Assembly: GCF_020911885.1 (NCBI RefSeq)
Contig: NZ_CP087132.1
Location: 124,001 to 188,000, forward strand
Length of the DNA stretch: 64,000 nucleotides
Source: Flavobacterium acetivorans
GTDB lineage: Bacteria; Bacteroidota; Bacteroidia; Flavobacteriales; Flavobacteriaceae
Reading direction: 5' to 3'
Shown: piece after piece, positions 1-7,490 of the stretch
Layout: each line of letters opens with the position of its first letter
Position numbering within the stretch: the stretch's first letter is position 1
Notes under the pieces: model-generated
Database searches by the model: none
Told to the model about the DNA's origin: nothing
What the model saw: the letters and a program-made list of their open reading frames with translations, nothing else
Translations under genes and position numbers: made by a program

Positions 1-465
1 TTACTATTTGATTTACTTACAGAAGAAGAAAATCAAATTTATGAAAACCGATTTAATATCGATTTATTAGTCAGTCGACTGATTGAAACCACAGAATGGA
101 TTATGGAACAAAACGACACAAAAAATCTACCTATCGGCTATTTTGGCGCAAGCACAGGAGCGGCATCGGCATTGAGAGCGGCAGCCTATTTTGGCAAACC
201 AATAAAAGCAGTAGTCTCTCGCGGAGGCAGACCAGATATGGCCATAAACGCCATCCATCAGGTTACTGCTCCCACATTATTGATTGTTGGAGGCATGGAT
301 ATACCTATAATTCTTATGAATAAAATGGCGTTTGACGAATTAGAATCCGTCAAAGAGATGAAAATAATTGCCGGCGCAACCCATCTTTTTGAAGAACCGG
401 AAAAATTGCAAGAAGTGGCTGAATTAGCCATTATCTGGTACAAAAGATACTTCACTAAAACATAA
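1..465 (+). CDS. alpha/beta hydrolase, dienelactone-hydrolase-like (5' truncated)
   Basis: The frame is open from the first base of the window, so the N-terminus lies outside; 154 codons are visible. The fragment carries the nucleophile elbow GASTG (GxSxG type, Ser nucleophile) followed by a VGGMD segment that fits the catalytic Asp loop and an ATHLF segment that fits the catalytic His. This order and spacing match the C-terminal half of dienelactone-hydrolase-like alpha/beta hydrolases, which in some bacteria are fused behind a phosphoribosyltransferase domain; whether that is so here cannot be seen. Substrate is unknown. The gene converges on carB and both share a terminator around 594-620. 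An internal ATG at 103 is not the real start, because the conserved fold continues upstream of it. Confidence 0.8.
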   Translation, partial: LLFDLLTEEENQIYENRFNIDLLVSRLIETTEWIMEQNDTKNLPIGYFGASTGAASALRAAAYFGKPIKAVVSRGGRPDMAINAIHQVTAPTLLIVGGMDIPIILMNKMAFDELESVKEMKIIAGATHLFEEPEKLQEVAELAIIWYKRYFTKT

Positions 466-593
466 AACCATCTTAGAACTAAATTTTTAAAACTCCCATT
501 ATTATTCTTAATCTGATGTTTACACTTTTACTATCGAAATCAAACAAAATACTGAAAAAACATCCAGTTCTATAAATCAAAACACTGTCCCAT

Positions 594-620
594 AAAAAAA
601 GCCCCAAACGGGGCTTTTTC
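594..620. terminator. bidirectional terminator between hydrolase and carB
   Basis: GCCCC-AAAC-GGGGC stem with an A-run on the left and a T-run on the right, lying between two convergent genes. It can therefore end transcription on both strands. Confidence 0.8.
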
Positions 621-637
621 AGTATAATAACTTGAAC

Positions 638-3493
638 TTATTTGCTCAAATACATTTTTCTTCTAGAGTACAATTCGTAGAATTGGTCGTCTTTCAAGTC
701 ATCAATAAACAAGATGCTTTCTCCGGTTGATTTCATTTCAGGTCCTAATGCTTTGTTTACATTTTGGAATTTACTGAAAGAGAAAACCGGTTGCTTGATT
801 GCATATCCTTTCAACTGTGGGTTAAAAGTAAAATCGGTTACTTTATTGTGACCTAACATCACTTTAGTAGCATAATTCACATAAGGCTCTCCGTATGCTT
901 TTGCAATAAACGGCACCGTACGAGACGCTCTAGGATTGGCCTCGATAATGTAAACCGTATCATCTTTTATAGCAAACTGAATGTTGATTAAACCTACCGT
1001 TTTTAAAGCTTTAGCAATTTTTACGGTGTGGTCTTTTATTTGTTGCATTACAAATTCTCCTAAGTTAAAAGGAGGCAAAGTAGCATTACTATCTCCAGAG
1101 TGCACTCCGCAAGGTTCGATATGCTCCATAATTCCAATGATGTACACATTTCCATCAGCATCACAAATTGCATCGGCTTCCGCTTCAATCGCTCCAGCCA
1201 AATAATGGTCTAAAAGCAATTTATTACCCGGAATTGTTTTCAATAAATTGATTACATGCTCCTCTAATTCTTTTTTGTTGATTACGATTTTCATTCCCTG
1301 ACCTCCTAATACATAAGAAGGACGAATCAATAAAGGAAAATCTAAAGTATCCGCTAAGGCAGAAGCTTCATCTGCTGTTTCAGCAATTCCAAATCTTGGG
1401 AAAGGAATATTAAGTTCTGTCAGCAATTCAGAGAAGCGTCCTCTGTCTTCAGCTAAGTCAAGTGCATCAAAACTAGTTCCGATGATTTTTACTCCGTATT
1501 TAGACAGTTTTTCAGCCAATTTCAAGGCAGTTTGTCCACCCAACTGTACGATAACTCCTTCTGGTTTTTCGTGTTGGATAATATCGTAAATATGCTCCCA
1601 GAATACCGGCTCGAAATACAATTTATCCGCTGTATCAAAATCAGTCGAAACCGTTTCAGGATTACAGTTGATCATGATCGTTTCATAACCGCATTCTTTC
1701 GCTGCCAAAACTCCGTGAACGCAAGAATAATCAAATTCGATTCCTTGTCCAATTCGGTTTGGACCTGATCCAAGAACGATTATTTTCTTTTTATCAGTTA
1801 CAACACTTTCGTTATCTACATAACGCTCGCCGTTTGCTTTCTCGATTTCGGCCTCAAAAGTAGAGTAGTAATATGGCGTTTTTGCTTTAAACTCAGCAGC
1901 ACAAGTATCAACCAGTTTAAACACACGGTTGATGTTCTTATCCATACGCAAAGCATGCACTTCACTTTCCAGACAGTTCATCATGTGAGCGATTTGTCTG
2001 TCGGCAAAACCTTTTTGTTTCGCTTCAAGCAACAATTCTTTTGGAAGATCCGAAACTTTATAGTTCGAAATCTCTTTTTCCAAAGTATAAAGCTCTTCAT
2101 ATTGTTTCAAGAACCACATATCGATTTTAGTGATTTCATGAATACGGCTCAATGGAATTCCCATTTGAATTGCATCATAAATCACAAAAACACGATCCCA
2201 ACTTGCAAAAGTCAGTTTCTCGATAATTTGTTCGTAGTTCGTATATCCTTTTCCGTCAGCACCCAAACCATTTCTTTTGATTTCCAATGATTGAGTCGCT
2301 TTATGCAAAGCTTCTTGGAACGAACGTCCAATACCCATTACTTCACCAACGGATTTCATCTGAAGTCCTAAAGTTCTGTCAGCACCTTCAAATTTATCAA
2401 AGTTCCAACGCGGTATTTTTACAATCACATAATCCAAGGTCGGTTCAAATAAAGCCGAAGTCGATTTGGTGATTTGGTTTTGCAATTCATCTAAATTGTA
2501 CCCCAAAGCCAGTTTTGAAGCGATCTTAGCAATAGGATAACCCGTTGCTTTTGATGCCAAAGCTGAGGAACGAGACACACGTGGATTAATTTCAATCGCT
2601 ACAATGTCTTCTTTGTCATCAGGCGAAACGGCAAACTGCACGTTACAACCTCCTGCAAAATTTCCGATGCTGCGCATCATCAAGATTGCCATATCACGCA
2701 TTTTTTGAAAAGTGGTGTCAGACAAAGTCATCGCTGGCGCAACAGTGATGGAATCTCCAGTATGAATTCCCATTGGATCCATGTTTTCAATGGAACAGAT
2801 AATGACAACATTGTCGTTTTTATCTCTCAACAATTCCAATTCATATTCTTTCCAACCCAATAAAGCTTTATCAATTAAAACCTCGTGAATCGGAGACATT
2901 TCTAAACCATAGGTTAGTTTTTCGTCAAATTCTTCTTTGGTATGAACAAAAGCTGCTCCGGTTCCTCCAAGAGTAAACGAAGGACGGATTACTAATGGAA
3001 AACCAAACTCCTGTGCAATTTCTTTTCCTTCTAAGAAAGAAGTAGCCGTTTTGGCCGGTGCTGCAGGAATGCCTATTTTTTCCAAAAGTTGTTTGAACTG
3101 CTCTCTGTCTTCCGTAATATTGATGGCATTCACATCGACTCCAATCAATTTCACACCGAAATCCTGCCAAATTCCTTTTTCATCTGCTTCCAGACACAAG
3201 TTTAAAGCGGTTTGTCCACCCATGGTAGGCAAAACAGCATCAATTTGCGGATGCGCTTTTAGGATTTCAATGATCGACTTGGTTGTTAAGGGCTTCAAAT
3301 AAACATGATCCGCCATAGATGGATCGGTCATAATGGTAGCCGGATTTGAATTTATCAAGATAACTTCAATTCCTTCTTCACGAATGGAACGTGCTGATTG
3401 TGATCCTGCATAATCAAATTCGCAAGCTTGACCAATAACAATAGGACCTGAACCTATTATTAAAACTGATTTTATGGATGTGTCTTTTGGCAT
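638..3493 (-). CDS. carB: carbamoyl-phosphate synthase large subunit
   Basis: Makes carbamoyl phosphate from bicarbonate, ammonia (passed from CarA) and two ATP, for pyrimidine and arginine synthesis. Two homologous ATP-grasp halves are visible: the first opens with SVLIIGSGPIVIGQACEFDY and the second, near residue 570, with IIVLGSGPNRIGQGIEFDY. Both have the matching IEINPRVSRSSALASKATG / IEANPRASRTVPFIAKAYG metal-binding motifs. The protein is 951 residues, against about 1,070 in E. coli. It stops soon after the second MKSTGE motif, so the C-terminal MGS-like allosteric domain (UMP/ornithine site in enterobacteria) is absent. No carA is adjacent. A TAACTTTG box on the minus strand (3546-3553) is a likely promoter -7 element. 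Confidence 0.97.
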   Translation of the reverse strand: MPKDTSIKSVLIIGSGPIVIGQACEFDYAGSQSARSIREEGIEVILINSNPATIMTDPSMADHVYLKPLTTKSIIEILKAHPQIDAVLPTMGGQTALNLCLEADEKGIWQDFGVKLIGVDVNAINITEDREQFKQLLEKIGIPAAPAKTATSFLEGKEIAQEFGFPLVIRPSFTLGGTGAAFVHTKEEFDEKLTYGLEMSPIHEVLIDKALLGWKEYELELLRDKNDNVVIICSIENMDPMGIHTGDSITVAPAMTLSDTTFQKMRDMAILMMRSIGNFAGGCNVQFAVSPDDKEDIVAIEINPRVSRSSALASKATGYPIAKIASKLALGYNLDELQNQITKSTSALFEPTLDYVIVKIPRWNFDKFEGADRTLGLQMKSVGEVMGIGRSFQEALHKATQSLEIKRNGLGADGKGYTNYEQIIEKLTFASWDRVFVIYDAIQMGIPLSRIHEITKIDMWFLKQYEELYTLEKEISNYKVSDLPKELLLEAKQKGFADRQIAHMMNCLESEVHALRMDKNINRVFKLVDTCAAEFKAKTPYYYSTFEAEIEKANGERYVDNESVVTDKKKIIVLGSGPNRIGQGIEFDYSCVHGVLAAKECGYETIMINCNPETVSTDFDTADKLYFEPVFWEHIYDIIQHEKPEGVIVQLGGQTALKLAEKLSKYGVKIIGTSFDALDLAEDRGRFSELLTELNIPFPRFGIAETADEASALADTLDFPLLIRPSYVLGGQGMKIVINKKELEEHVINLLKTIPGNKLLLDHYLAGAIEAEADAICDADGNVYIIGIMEHIEPCGVHSGDSNATLPPFNLGEFVMQQIKDHTVKIAKALKTVGLINIQFAIKDDTVYIIEANPRASRTVPFIAKAYGEPYVNYATKVMLGHNKVTDFTFNPQLKGYAIKQPVFSFSKFQNVNKALGPEMKSTGESILFIDDLKDDQFYELYSRRKMYLSK

Positions 3494-3545
3494 TGTATTG
3501 TAATTATTGTGATGTGTTGTTGCTTTTTTATCGGTGCTTTAAGTC

Positions 3546-3553
3546 CAAAGTTA
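3546..3553 (-). promoter_or_regulatory. putative -7 box for carB
   Basis: Read on the minus strand this is TAACTTTG, matching the Bacteroidota TAnnTTTG consensus, about 53 bases before the carB start codon. No good -33 TTG was found at the usual spacing. Confidence 0.4.
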
Positions 3554-3607
3554 CTCCGCTTTAGACCTTTAGTCCCTAATCTTAATTATATTTTAACGAT
3601 TAGGTAT

Positions 3608-3641
3608 AAAAAAAGGCGATACTAAAAAAAGTAACGCCTTT
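3608..3641 (-). terminator. rpmH terminator
   Basis: Inverted repeat GGCG-A-TACT ... AGTA-A-CGCC with a T-run on the minus strand, directly after the rpmH stop codon. Confidence 0.7.
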
Positions 3642-3659
3642 ATTATGTTTATAGAAACA

Positions 3660-3821
3660 TTATTTTTTGTGTCTTGGTTCACAAGAAACAGTCAATTTAT
3701 GTCTTCCTTTAGCTCTTCTACGCGCAAGAACTTTTCTTCCATTTGCAGAAGCCATTCTGTCCATAAATCCGTGCTTATTTCTTCTTTTTCTTTTCGATGG
3801 TTGAAACGTTCTTTTGCTCAT
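3660..3821 (-). CDS. rpmH: 50S ribosomal protein L34
   Basis: A 53-residue, very basic protein that is easy to miss by length. It begins [19 protein letters not shown] and continues with [18 protein letters not shown], the near-invariant L34 signature; it binds 23S rRNA in the large subunit. It has its own promoter (TATATTTG with TTG 19 bases upstream, 3894-3923) and a hairpin terminator right after the stop, so it is probably a single-gene transcript. The usual neighbours dnaA and rnpA are not here, which is common in Bacteroidota. Confidence 0.97.
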   Translation of the reverse strand: MSKRTFQPSKRKRRNKHGFMDRMASANGRKVLARRRAKGRHKLTVSCEPRHKK

Positions 3822-3893
3822 TGCTTTGTATCTTTAAAATCTTATTTATATGTCTACTTAATTTTAGAACAACCGTTGTCCCAAAACCGAGTG

Positions 3894-3923
3894 CAAATAT
3901 ACAAAGACTTTTTTTTCATGCAA
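3894..3923 (-). promoter_or_regulatory. rpmH promoter
   Basis: On the minus strand: TTG (3921-3923), 19-base spacer, TATATTTG (3894-3901). This is an exact fit to the Bacteroidota housekeeping promoter TTG-N17-19-TAnnTTTG, about 73 bases before the L34 start. Confidence 0.7.
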
Positions 3924-3957
3924 GCAGTTTTATAAAAATATTTTTAATTCCTTTTAC

Positions 3958-3965
3958 TATCTTTG
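3958..3965 (+). promoter_or_regulatory. -7 box upstream of the TPR-like membrane gene
   Basis: TATCTTTG fits TAnnTTTG and lies 24 bases before the ATG at 3989. Its position rules out the longer reading frame that opens at 3797. Confidence 0.5.
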
Positions 3966-3988
3966 CAATCTTAAAATATACACATACC

Positions 3989-4504
3989 ATGTTAAACAAG
4001 AATATCAAACTTATTATCGCTGGACTGATCGTAATTACAAGTATTTGGCAATTTACGGAAAACAATATTGGTAATGGAATCTTCCTTATATTATTGACTG
4101 CAATCCCTATTTTTCTATACTTTAAAAACGAATTTATCTTACTTGCCTTCTTAAAATTAAGAAAACAGGATTTTGAAGGAGCTAAAAAATGGCTTGCCTT
4201 TATCAAAAAACCAGAATCTGCCTTAGTAAAAAAACAACAGGGATATTTTAATTACCTTCATGGAATCATGCTATCGCAAACTAATATCAACCAAGCAGAA
4301 AAATATTTCAAAAAAGCAATCGAATTAGGATTGTCTATGGATATGGATTTAGCTGTTGCCAAATTAAATCTTGCTGGTGTTGCCATGTCAAGAAGACGAA
4401 AACTAGAAGCTACCACTCTTTTGAACGAAGCCAAAAGACTCGACAAACAAGGCATGCTGAAAGAACAAATCACGATGATGAAAGATCAAATGAAAAAAAT
4501 ATAA
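3989..4504 (+). CDS. membrane-anchored TPR-like protein
   Basis: 171 residues. The N-terminus has two hydrophobic segments (about 7-20 and 28-55: KLIIAGLIVITSIWQ and FLILLTAIPIFLYF), so the protein is probably anchored in the inner membrane. The rest is helical with TPR-like spacing (YFKKAIELGLSMDMDLAVAK, TTLLNEAKRLDKQG), suggesting a protein-protein interaction surface in the cytoplasm. I chose ATG 3989 because a promoter -7 box sits just upstream and the extra 64 residues of the longer frame look like translated non-coding DNA. Function is unknown. It converges on the next hydrolase across a terminator. Confidence 0.8.
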   Translation: MLNKNIKLIIAGLIVITSIWQFTENNIGNGIFLILLTAIPIFLYFKNEFILLAFLKLRKQDFEGAKKWLAFIKKPESALVKKQQGYFNYLHGIMLSQTNINQAEKYFKKAIELGLSMDMDLAVAKLNLAGVAMSRRRKLEATTLLNEAKRLDKQGMLKEQITMMKDQMKKI

Positions 4505-4510
4505 TTAGAC

Positions 4511-4545
4511 AAAAAAACATCCGCAATTGCGGATGTTTTTTTTTA
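4511..4545. terminator. bidirectional terminator
   Basis: ACATCCGC-AATT-GCGGATGT stem flanked by an A-run and a T-run, between two convergent genes. Confidence 0.85.
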
Positions 4546-4562
4546 AAAACCAAATAATAAAA

Positions 4563-5240
4563 CTATTTGTCCACTTGAGCCTCTTTCCCTAAAATAATAC
4601 TTGGCAAATGAGCATTAAACCACCTGTATTTATTGAGAATCATCACATGGGTTCCCCCTTCGACCACGATACAATCCTTGATGTATTTTATTGGAAAAAC
4701 ATCGTCCAGATTGCCGTGAATATGAATTACATCTGGATCAACCACTGTCCTATCCCACATGATCACTTTTTCTACCGCCCATTCCAGATAACCAATATCA
4801 CGAACTGACAGAAATTTTTCATACAATTTAATTCTATAATTTATTTTTTCGCCAAAAGAAAATTTAGCCAAATTCTCTAAATTCAAAATCAAATTCATCG
4901 GAATCAATTTATAAGCCTTGGTCGCTTTGGCTACTTTCATTCTTCGCGGAAATTCTAAATTGCTTTTCACACTTGAAACGATAATCACTTTTCTTGTAGC
5001 GATATGTCTTGCCATTTCCTGCACTAAAATCCCACCAAACGACACCCCAATCAAAACGGGATTTTCATGTTTAATTTTTCCGGACATTCTTTTAGCATAT
5101 TCATCCAAAGACTCTTTATTCAGGGGGATTTCCCACTCCAATAACTGAATATCAAAAACGTCTTCAGGAAGCTTAATTCGTTCAAATATCAAAGCACTTG
5201 CTGCCAATCCTGGCATAAAATAAACGGGGATTTTACTCAT
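4563..5240 (-). CDS. alpha/beta hydrolase
   Basis: 225 residues of the alpha/beta-hydrolase fold. The oxyanion/HG region is FMPGLAASALIFERI. The nucleophile elbow is GVSFGG, preceded by VLI. A late HGNLDDVFP supplies the acid and EGGTHVMIL the catalytic His, so the Ser-Asp-His triad looks complete. Substrate is unknown; the short form resembles small esterases of Bacteroidota. The frame opens 12 codons earlier, but ATG at 5240 is preferred: it has an AAAAGGAA stretch just upstream and the homologous core starts right after it. Confidence 0.85.
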   Translation of the reverse strand: MSKIPVYFMPGLAASALIFERIKLPEDVFDIQLLEWEIPLNKESLDEYAKRMSGKIKHENPVLIGVSFGGILVQEMARHIATRKVIIVSSVKSNLEFPRRMKVAKATKAYKLIPMNLILNLENLAKFSFGEKINYRIKLYEKFLSVRDIGYLEWAVEKVIMWDRTVVDPDVIHIHGNLDDVFPIKYIKDCIVVEGGTHVMILNKYRWFNAHLPSIILGKEAQVDK

Positions 5241-5787
5241 ATTCCTTTTAACTTTTATCAACGTTTTTCTGATCAAACAGCATTAATTGATTATAAAATT
5301 AATTTTTTTTATTGAAATTTACTTCGATTCCACCATTATATTGGCGTTAAATTTGCACCAGCTAATTTCACAACCAAAAATACCCTAAGACAACTTCATC
5401 AAACACCATTAAAACTACCCAAAAACAGAAAAATCATAAAACAACAGCCGCTTTAAACAAACAGCTTTATGACAACTCCTTGCAAAAACAACAGCAAACC
5501 ATAAAAACGTTTGATATTGAAAATCAATTCAATACCTTTGTGCAAAATATTTTCAGCAATACAAAAATGACGAAAATGCTTTTTCGACCTATGAAAGTTG
5601 AAAAACAAAATGAATTGTTTTTCAGAATCAAACCTAAAAAAAGCTTTTATTCATTGACACAAAAAAACAAGAAACAAACTGTCATAGCAGCCATTTTCAA
5701 GTTATTCAAAACCAGCTGCACACCCTTAAAACAATTATATCCTTGGGCAATAATTATCCCAATCTTAACTTTTATAAATAAACTATA
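5241..5787 (+). other. long AT-rich leader between hydrolase and GNAT genes
   Basis: 547 bases without a convincing gene. TAAATTTG at 5348-5355 fits a -7 promoter box. A stop-free frame runs from about 5363 to the stop at 5786-5788 and overlaps the ATG of the next gene by one base, but its only plausible start is a TTG at 5480. The deduced product is Lys/Gln/Thr-rich at first, with a hydrophobic C-terminus (YPWAIIIPILTF). It may be a transcribed leader or a decayed small gene. Confidence 0.4.
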
Positions 5788-5788
5788 A
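5480..5788 (+). CDS. doubtful small ORF upstream of GNAT gene
   Basis: 102 codons from a TTG, no recognisable family, ending in a hydrophobic stretch. In its favour are the one-base stop/start overlap with the next gene and a promoter-like box 125 bases upstream. Against it are the lack of ATG or GTG, the AT-driven composition (Lys, Gln, Asn, Thr) and no domain. I list it only so the position is recorded. Confidence 0.15.
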   Translation: MQKQQQTIKTFDIENQFNTFVQNIFSNTKMTKMLFRPMKVEKQNELFFRIKPKKSFYSLTQKNKKQTVIAAIFKLFKTSCTPLKQLYPWAIIIPILTFINKL

Positions 5789-6090
5789 TGAAGCAGTCTA
5801 TCGAGATGGAAATAAAAGACAATACTTTTGCAAGACAATTCGAAACAACAGCTGAAGAAGGATTAGTTTCAGTTGAATATTCCTTTCAGGAAAGGAAAAT
5901 ATTTTTAACCAAAATCAACACCCCAGATCATTTTGACAATGAAGAATTCATAGCTCGATTACTCGCAGAAATCATGGCTATTGCCATCGAAAAGAAGCTA
6001 AAAGTAGTTCCAATACTTCCTAAAATTGTCACTTTTTTCAAGAAAAATCCAGAATATAAAGAGCTATTACCACCAGGAATCCGCCTATAA
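5788..6090 (+). CDS. GNAT-like N-acetyltransferase, short YjdJ/Gtn type
   Basis: About 100 residues. The pattern of an N-terminal beta strand pair (EEGLVSVEYSFQERKIFLTK), an NEEFIARLLAEIMAIAIEKK helix and a VVPILPKIVTFFKKNPEYKE tail is that of the minimal GCN5-related acetyltransferase family (about 90-100 residues) whose members end in xxxFxKNPEYxxLL. Acetyl-CoA-dependent activity is inferred from the family; the substrate is not known. ATG at 5806 (six codons in) is an equally possible start. It is followed by the convergent secreted Arg/Pro-rich protein with no clear terminator. Confidence 0.7.
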   Translation: MKQSIEMEIKDNTFARQFETTAEEGLVSVEYSFQERKIFLTKINTPDHFDNEEFIARLLAEIMAIAIEKKLKVVPILPKIVTFFKKNPEYKELLPPGIRL

Positions 6091-6170
6091 AAAAAGACTG
6101 AATCAATACCTGATTAAGAGCTTTAAAGTTCGGCTTAAACAGCAATAGAAAAAGCAAACCCATTTTATTT

Positions 6171-7298
6171 TCACATTCCAGGAGGTCTCGATTTCTTAGT
6201 CTCGGTTTTCGATTGTCGTTCTATTTTTCTTATCTCACCGTTTGACTGCCTTGTTGCCGGGGGAGCTTGACGTTTAGTCTCCGGTTTATTTTGAGGTCTT
6301 GTCGTAGGTGGCGATTGACGTCGCTCTGCAGGTCTACTTTCCGGCCTAGTTATAGGTACCGATTGACGTTTTTCTGCGGGTCTGCTTTCAGACCTAGTTG
6401 TAGGTGGCAATTGACGTTTTTCTGTCGATCTTTTTTCTGTCCTTACAGATGGTCTTGTATTAGGTCTTGTTAAAACCTCCGGACGATTAAAATTACGCCC
6501 TTCATAAGTACGATCATACACTCCACTCCTTCTATAATCCCTTACTAACGGTGAAACATTTCTTATTTTCGCATAATTACGATAATAAACGGGATATCTT
6601 ACAGATACAGTTCTACGATAAAAATTATTCTGATAATAACTGCGATGATAATTCCAATAATTATAATAATAAATTGGACGCCAAGGATTCCAATAGACCG
6701 GATAATATCCCCAATACCAAGGAGACACATAAACTCTAAACGAAGGAGAAAATAAATTAACAACAATAGGCCAGTCGTTAATATAAAAACCAATATTTCC
6801 ACTCACGGAGCCAAAAGAGTTCCTATCGGGATAAATATAACCCGGATTTGGCGTTCTTCTGGTATAAATTGGTCCAGAAGGTTCAATTATATAATCTTCA
6901 CCATACAAATCAACATCCCCAATAATCTGAATAAAAACAGTCCCCCTATTTGTTTTAGTAACTTCAATTACCGCGATATCTTGAAAACCTCTATCATTTA
7001 CCAAATCACGAAGCACTATTAAAGTCGTATTTCCTTCCTGATGACTAACAACCCCTATATAATCAATGAAATTATCATTATTAAGGTCTAGATTATTGAT
7101 ATTGTTTTCTCTATTATTTATTGCTCTTTCAAATCCCTCCAGTGTTTCTGATTTCTGAAAAACATCCAAAACAGCATAAAGATTAAAATTATCCCCAGGA
7201 AAACCTAAAGCAACTGGCTGCGTTTCTGTTTGAGAAAATAAAGGAAAAACCAGCCCGCCAGCCATTAACACCACAAGGGTCAAAATCAACTTTTTCAT
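6171..7298 (-). CDS. secreted protein with Tyr-rich centre and Arg/Pro repeat tail
   Basis: 375 residues of unknown function. A signal peptide is clear (MKKLILTLVVLMAGGLVFPLFSQ). Residues about 30-130 form a conserved-looking globular part (LDLNNDNFIDYIGVVSHQEG). Residues about 165-230 are packed with Tyr/Trp/Pro/Arg. The last 110 residues are a degenerate repeat of roughly RPAE(K/R)RQ-x-P-x-TR, four to five copies, strongly basic. It is predicted to be periplasmic or surface exposed, and the basic tail could bind polyanions (inference only). Downstream is a convergent GNAT gene; upstream, an ABC-F gene on the same strand behind a terminator. Confidence 0.75.
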   Translation of the reverse strand: MKKLILTLVVLMAGGLVFPLFSQTETQPVALGFPGDNFNLYAVLDVFQKSETLEGFERAINNRENNINNLDLNNDNFIDYIGVVSHQEGNTTLIVLRDLVNDRGFQDIAVIEVTKTNRGTVFIQIIGDVDLYGEDYIIEPSGPIYTRRTPNPGYIYPDRNSFGSVSGNIGFYINDWPIVVNLFSPSFRVYVSPWYWGYYPVYWNPWRPIYYYNYWNYHRSYYQNNFYRRTVSVRYPVYYRNYAKIRNVSPLVRDYRRSGVYDRTYEGRNFNRPEVLTRPNTRPSVRTEKRSTEKRQLPPTTRSESRPAEKRQSVPITRPESRPAERRQSPPTTRPQNKPETKRQAPPATRQSNGEIRKIERQSKTETKKSRPPGM

Positions 7299-7426
7299 GA
7301 TTTCAAATTTTAATTACTCATACAAAAACCTCATACAAGTTACAAAAAATAAAAAAATAATATATTGACTAATAGATATTTAACTTTACTTTTAATTTAA
7401 AACCACCTGGGTTCAACATTCTAAAA

Positions 7427-7467
7427 AAAGCAAAAAGGCATGATTAAATCACACCTTTTTTGCTTTA
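7427..7467 (-). terminator. terminator after ABC-F gene
   Basis: Stem AAAGCAAAAAGG ... CCTTTTTTGCTTT (one base bulged) with a T-run on the minus strand, 24 bases after the ABC-F stop. Confidence 0.6.
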
Positions 7468-7490
7468 AAATATAGATTCTAAAATTATTT

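Noticed and set aside
3797..3988. 64-codon N-terminal extension of the TPR-like gene
   Set aside because: It overlaps rpmH and its promoter and contains the likely -7 box of the gene itself, so it is not translated.
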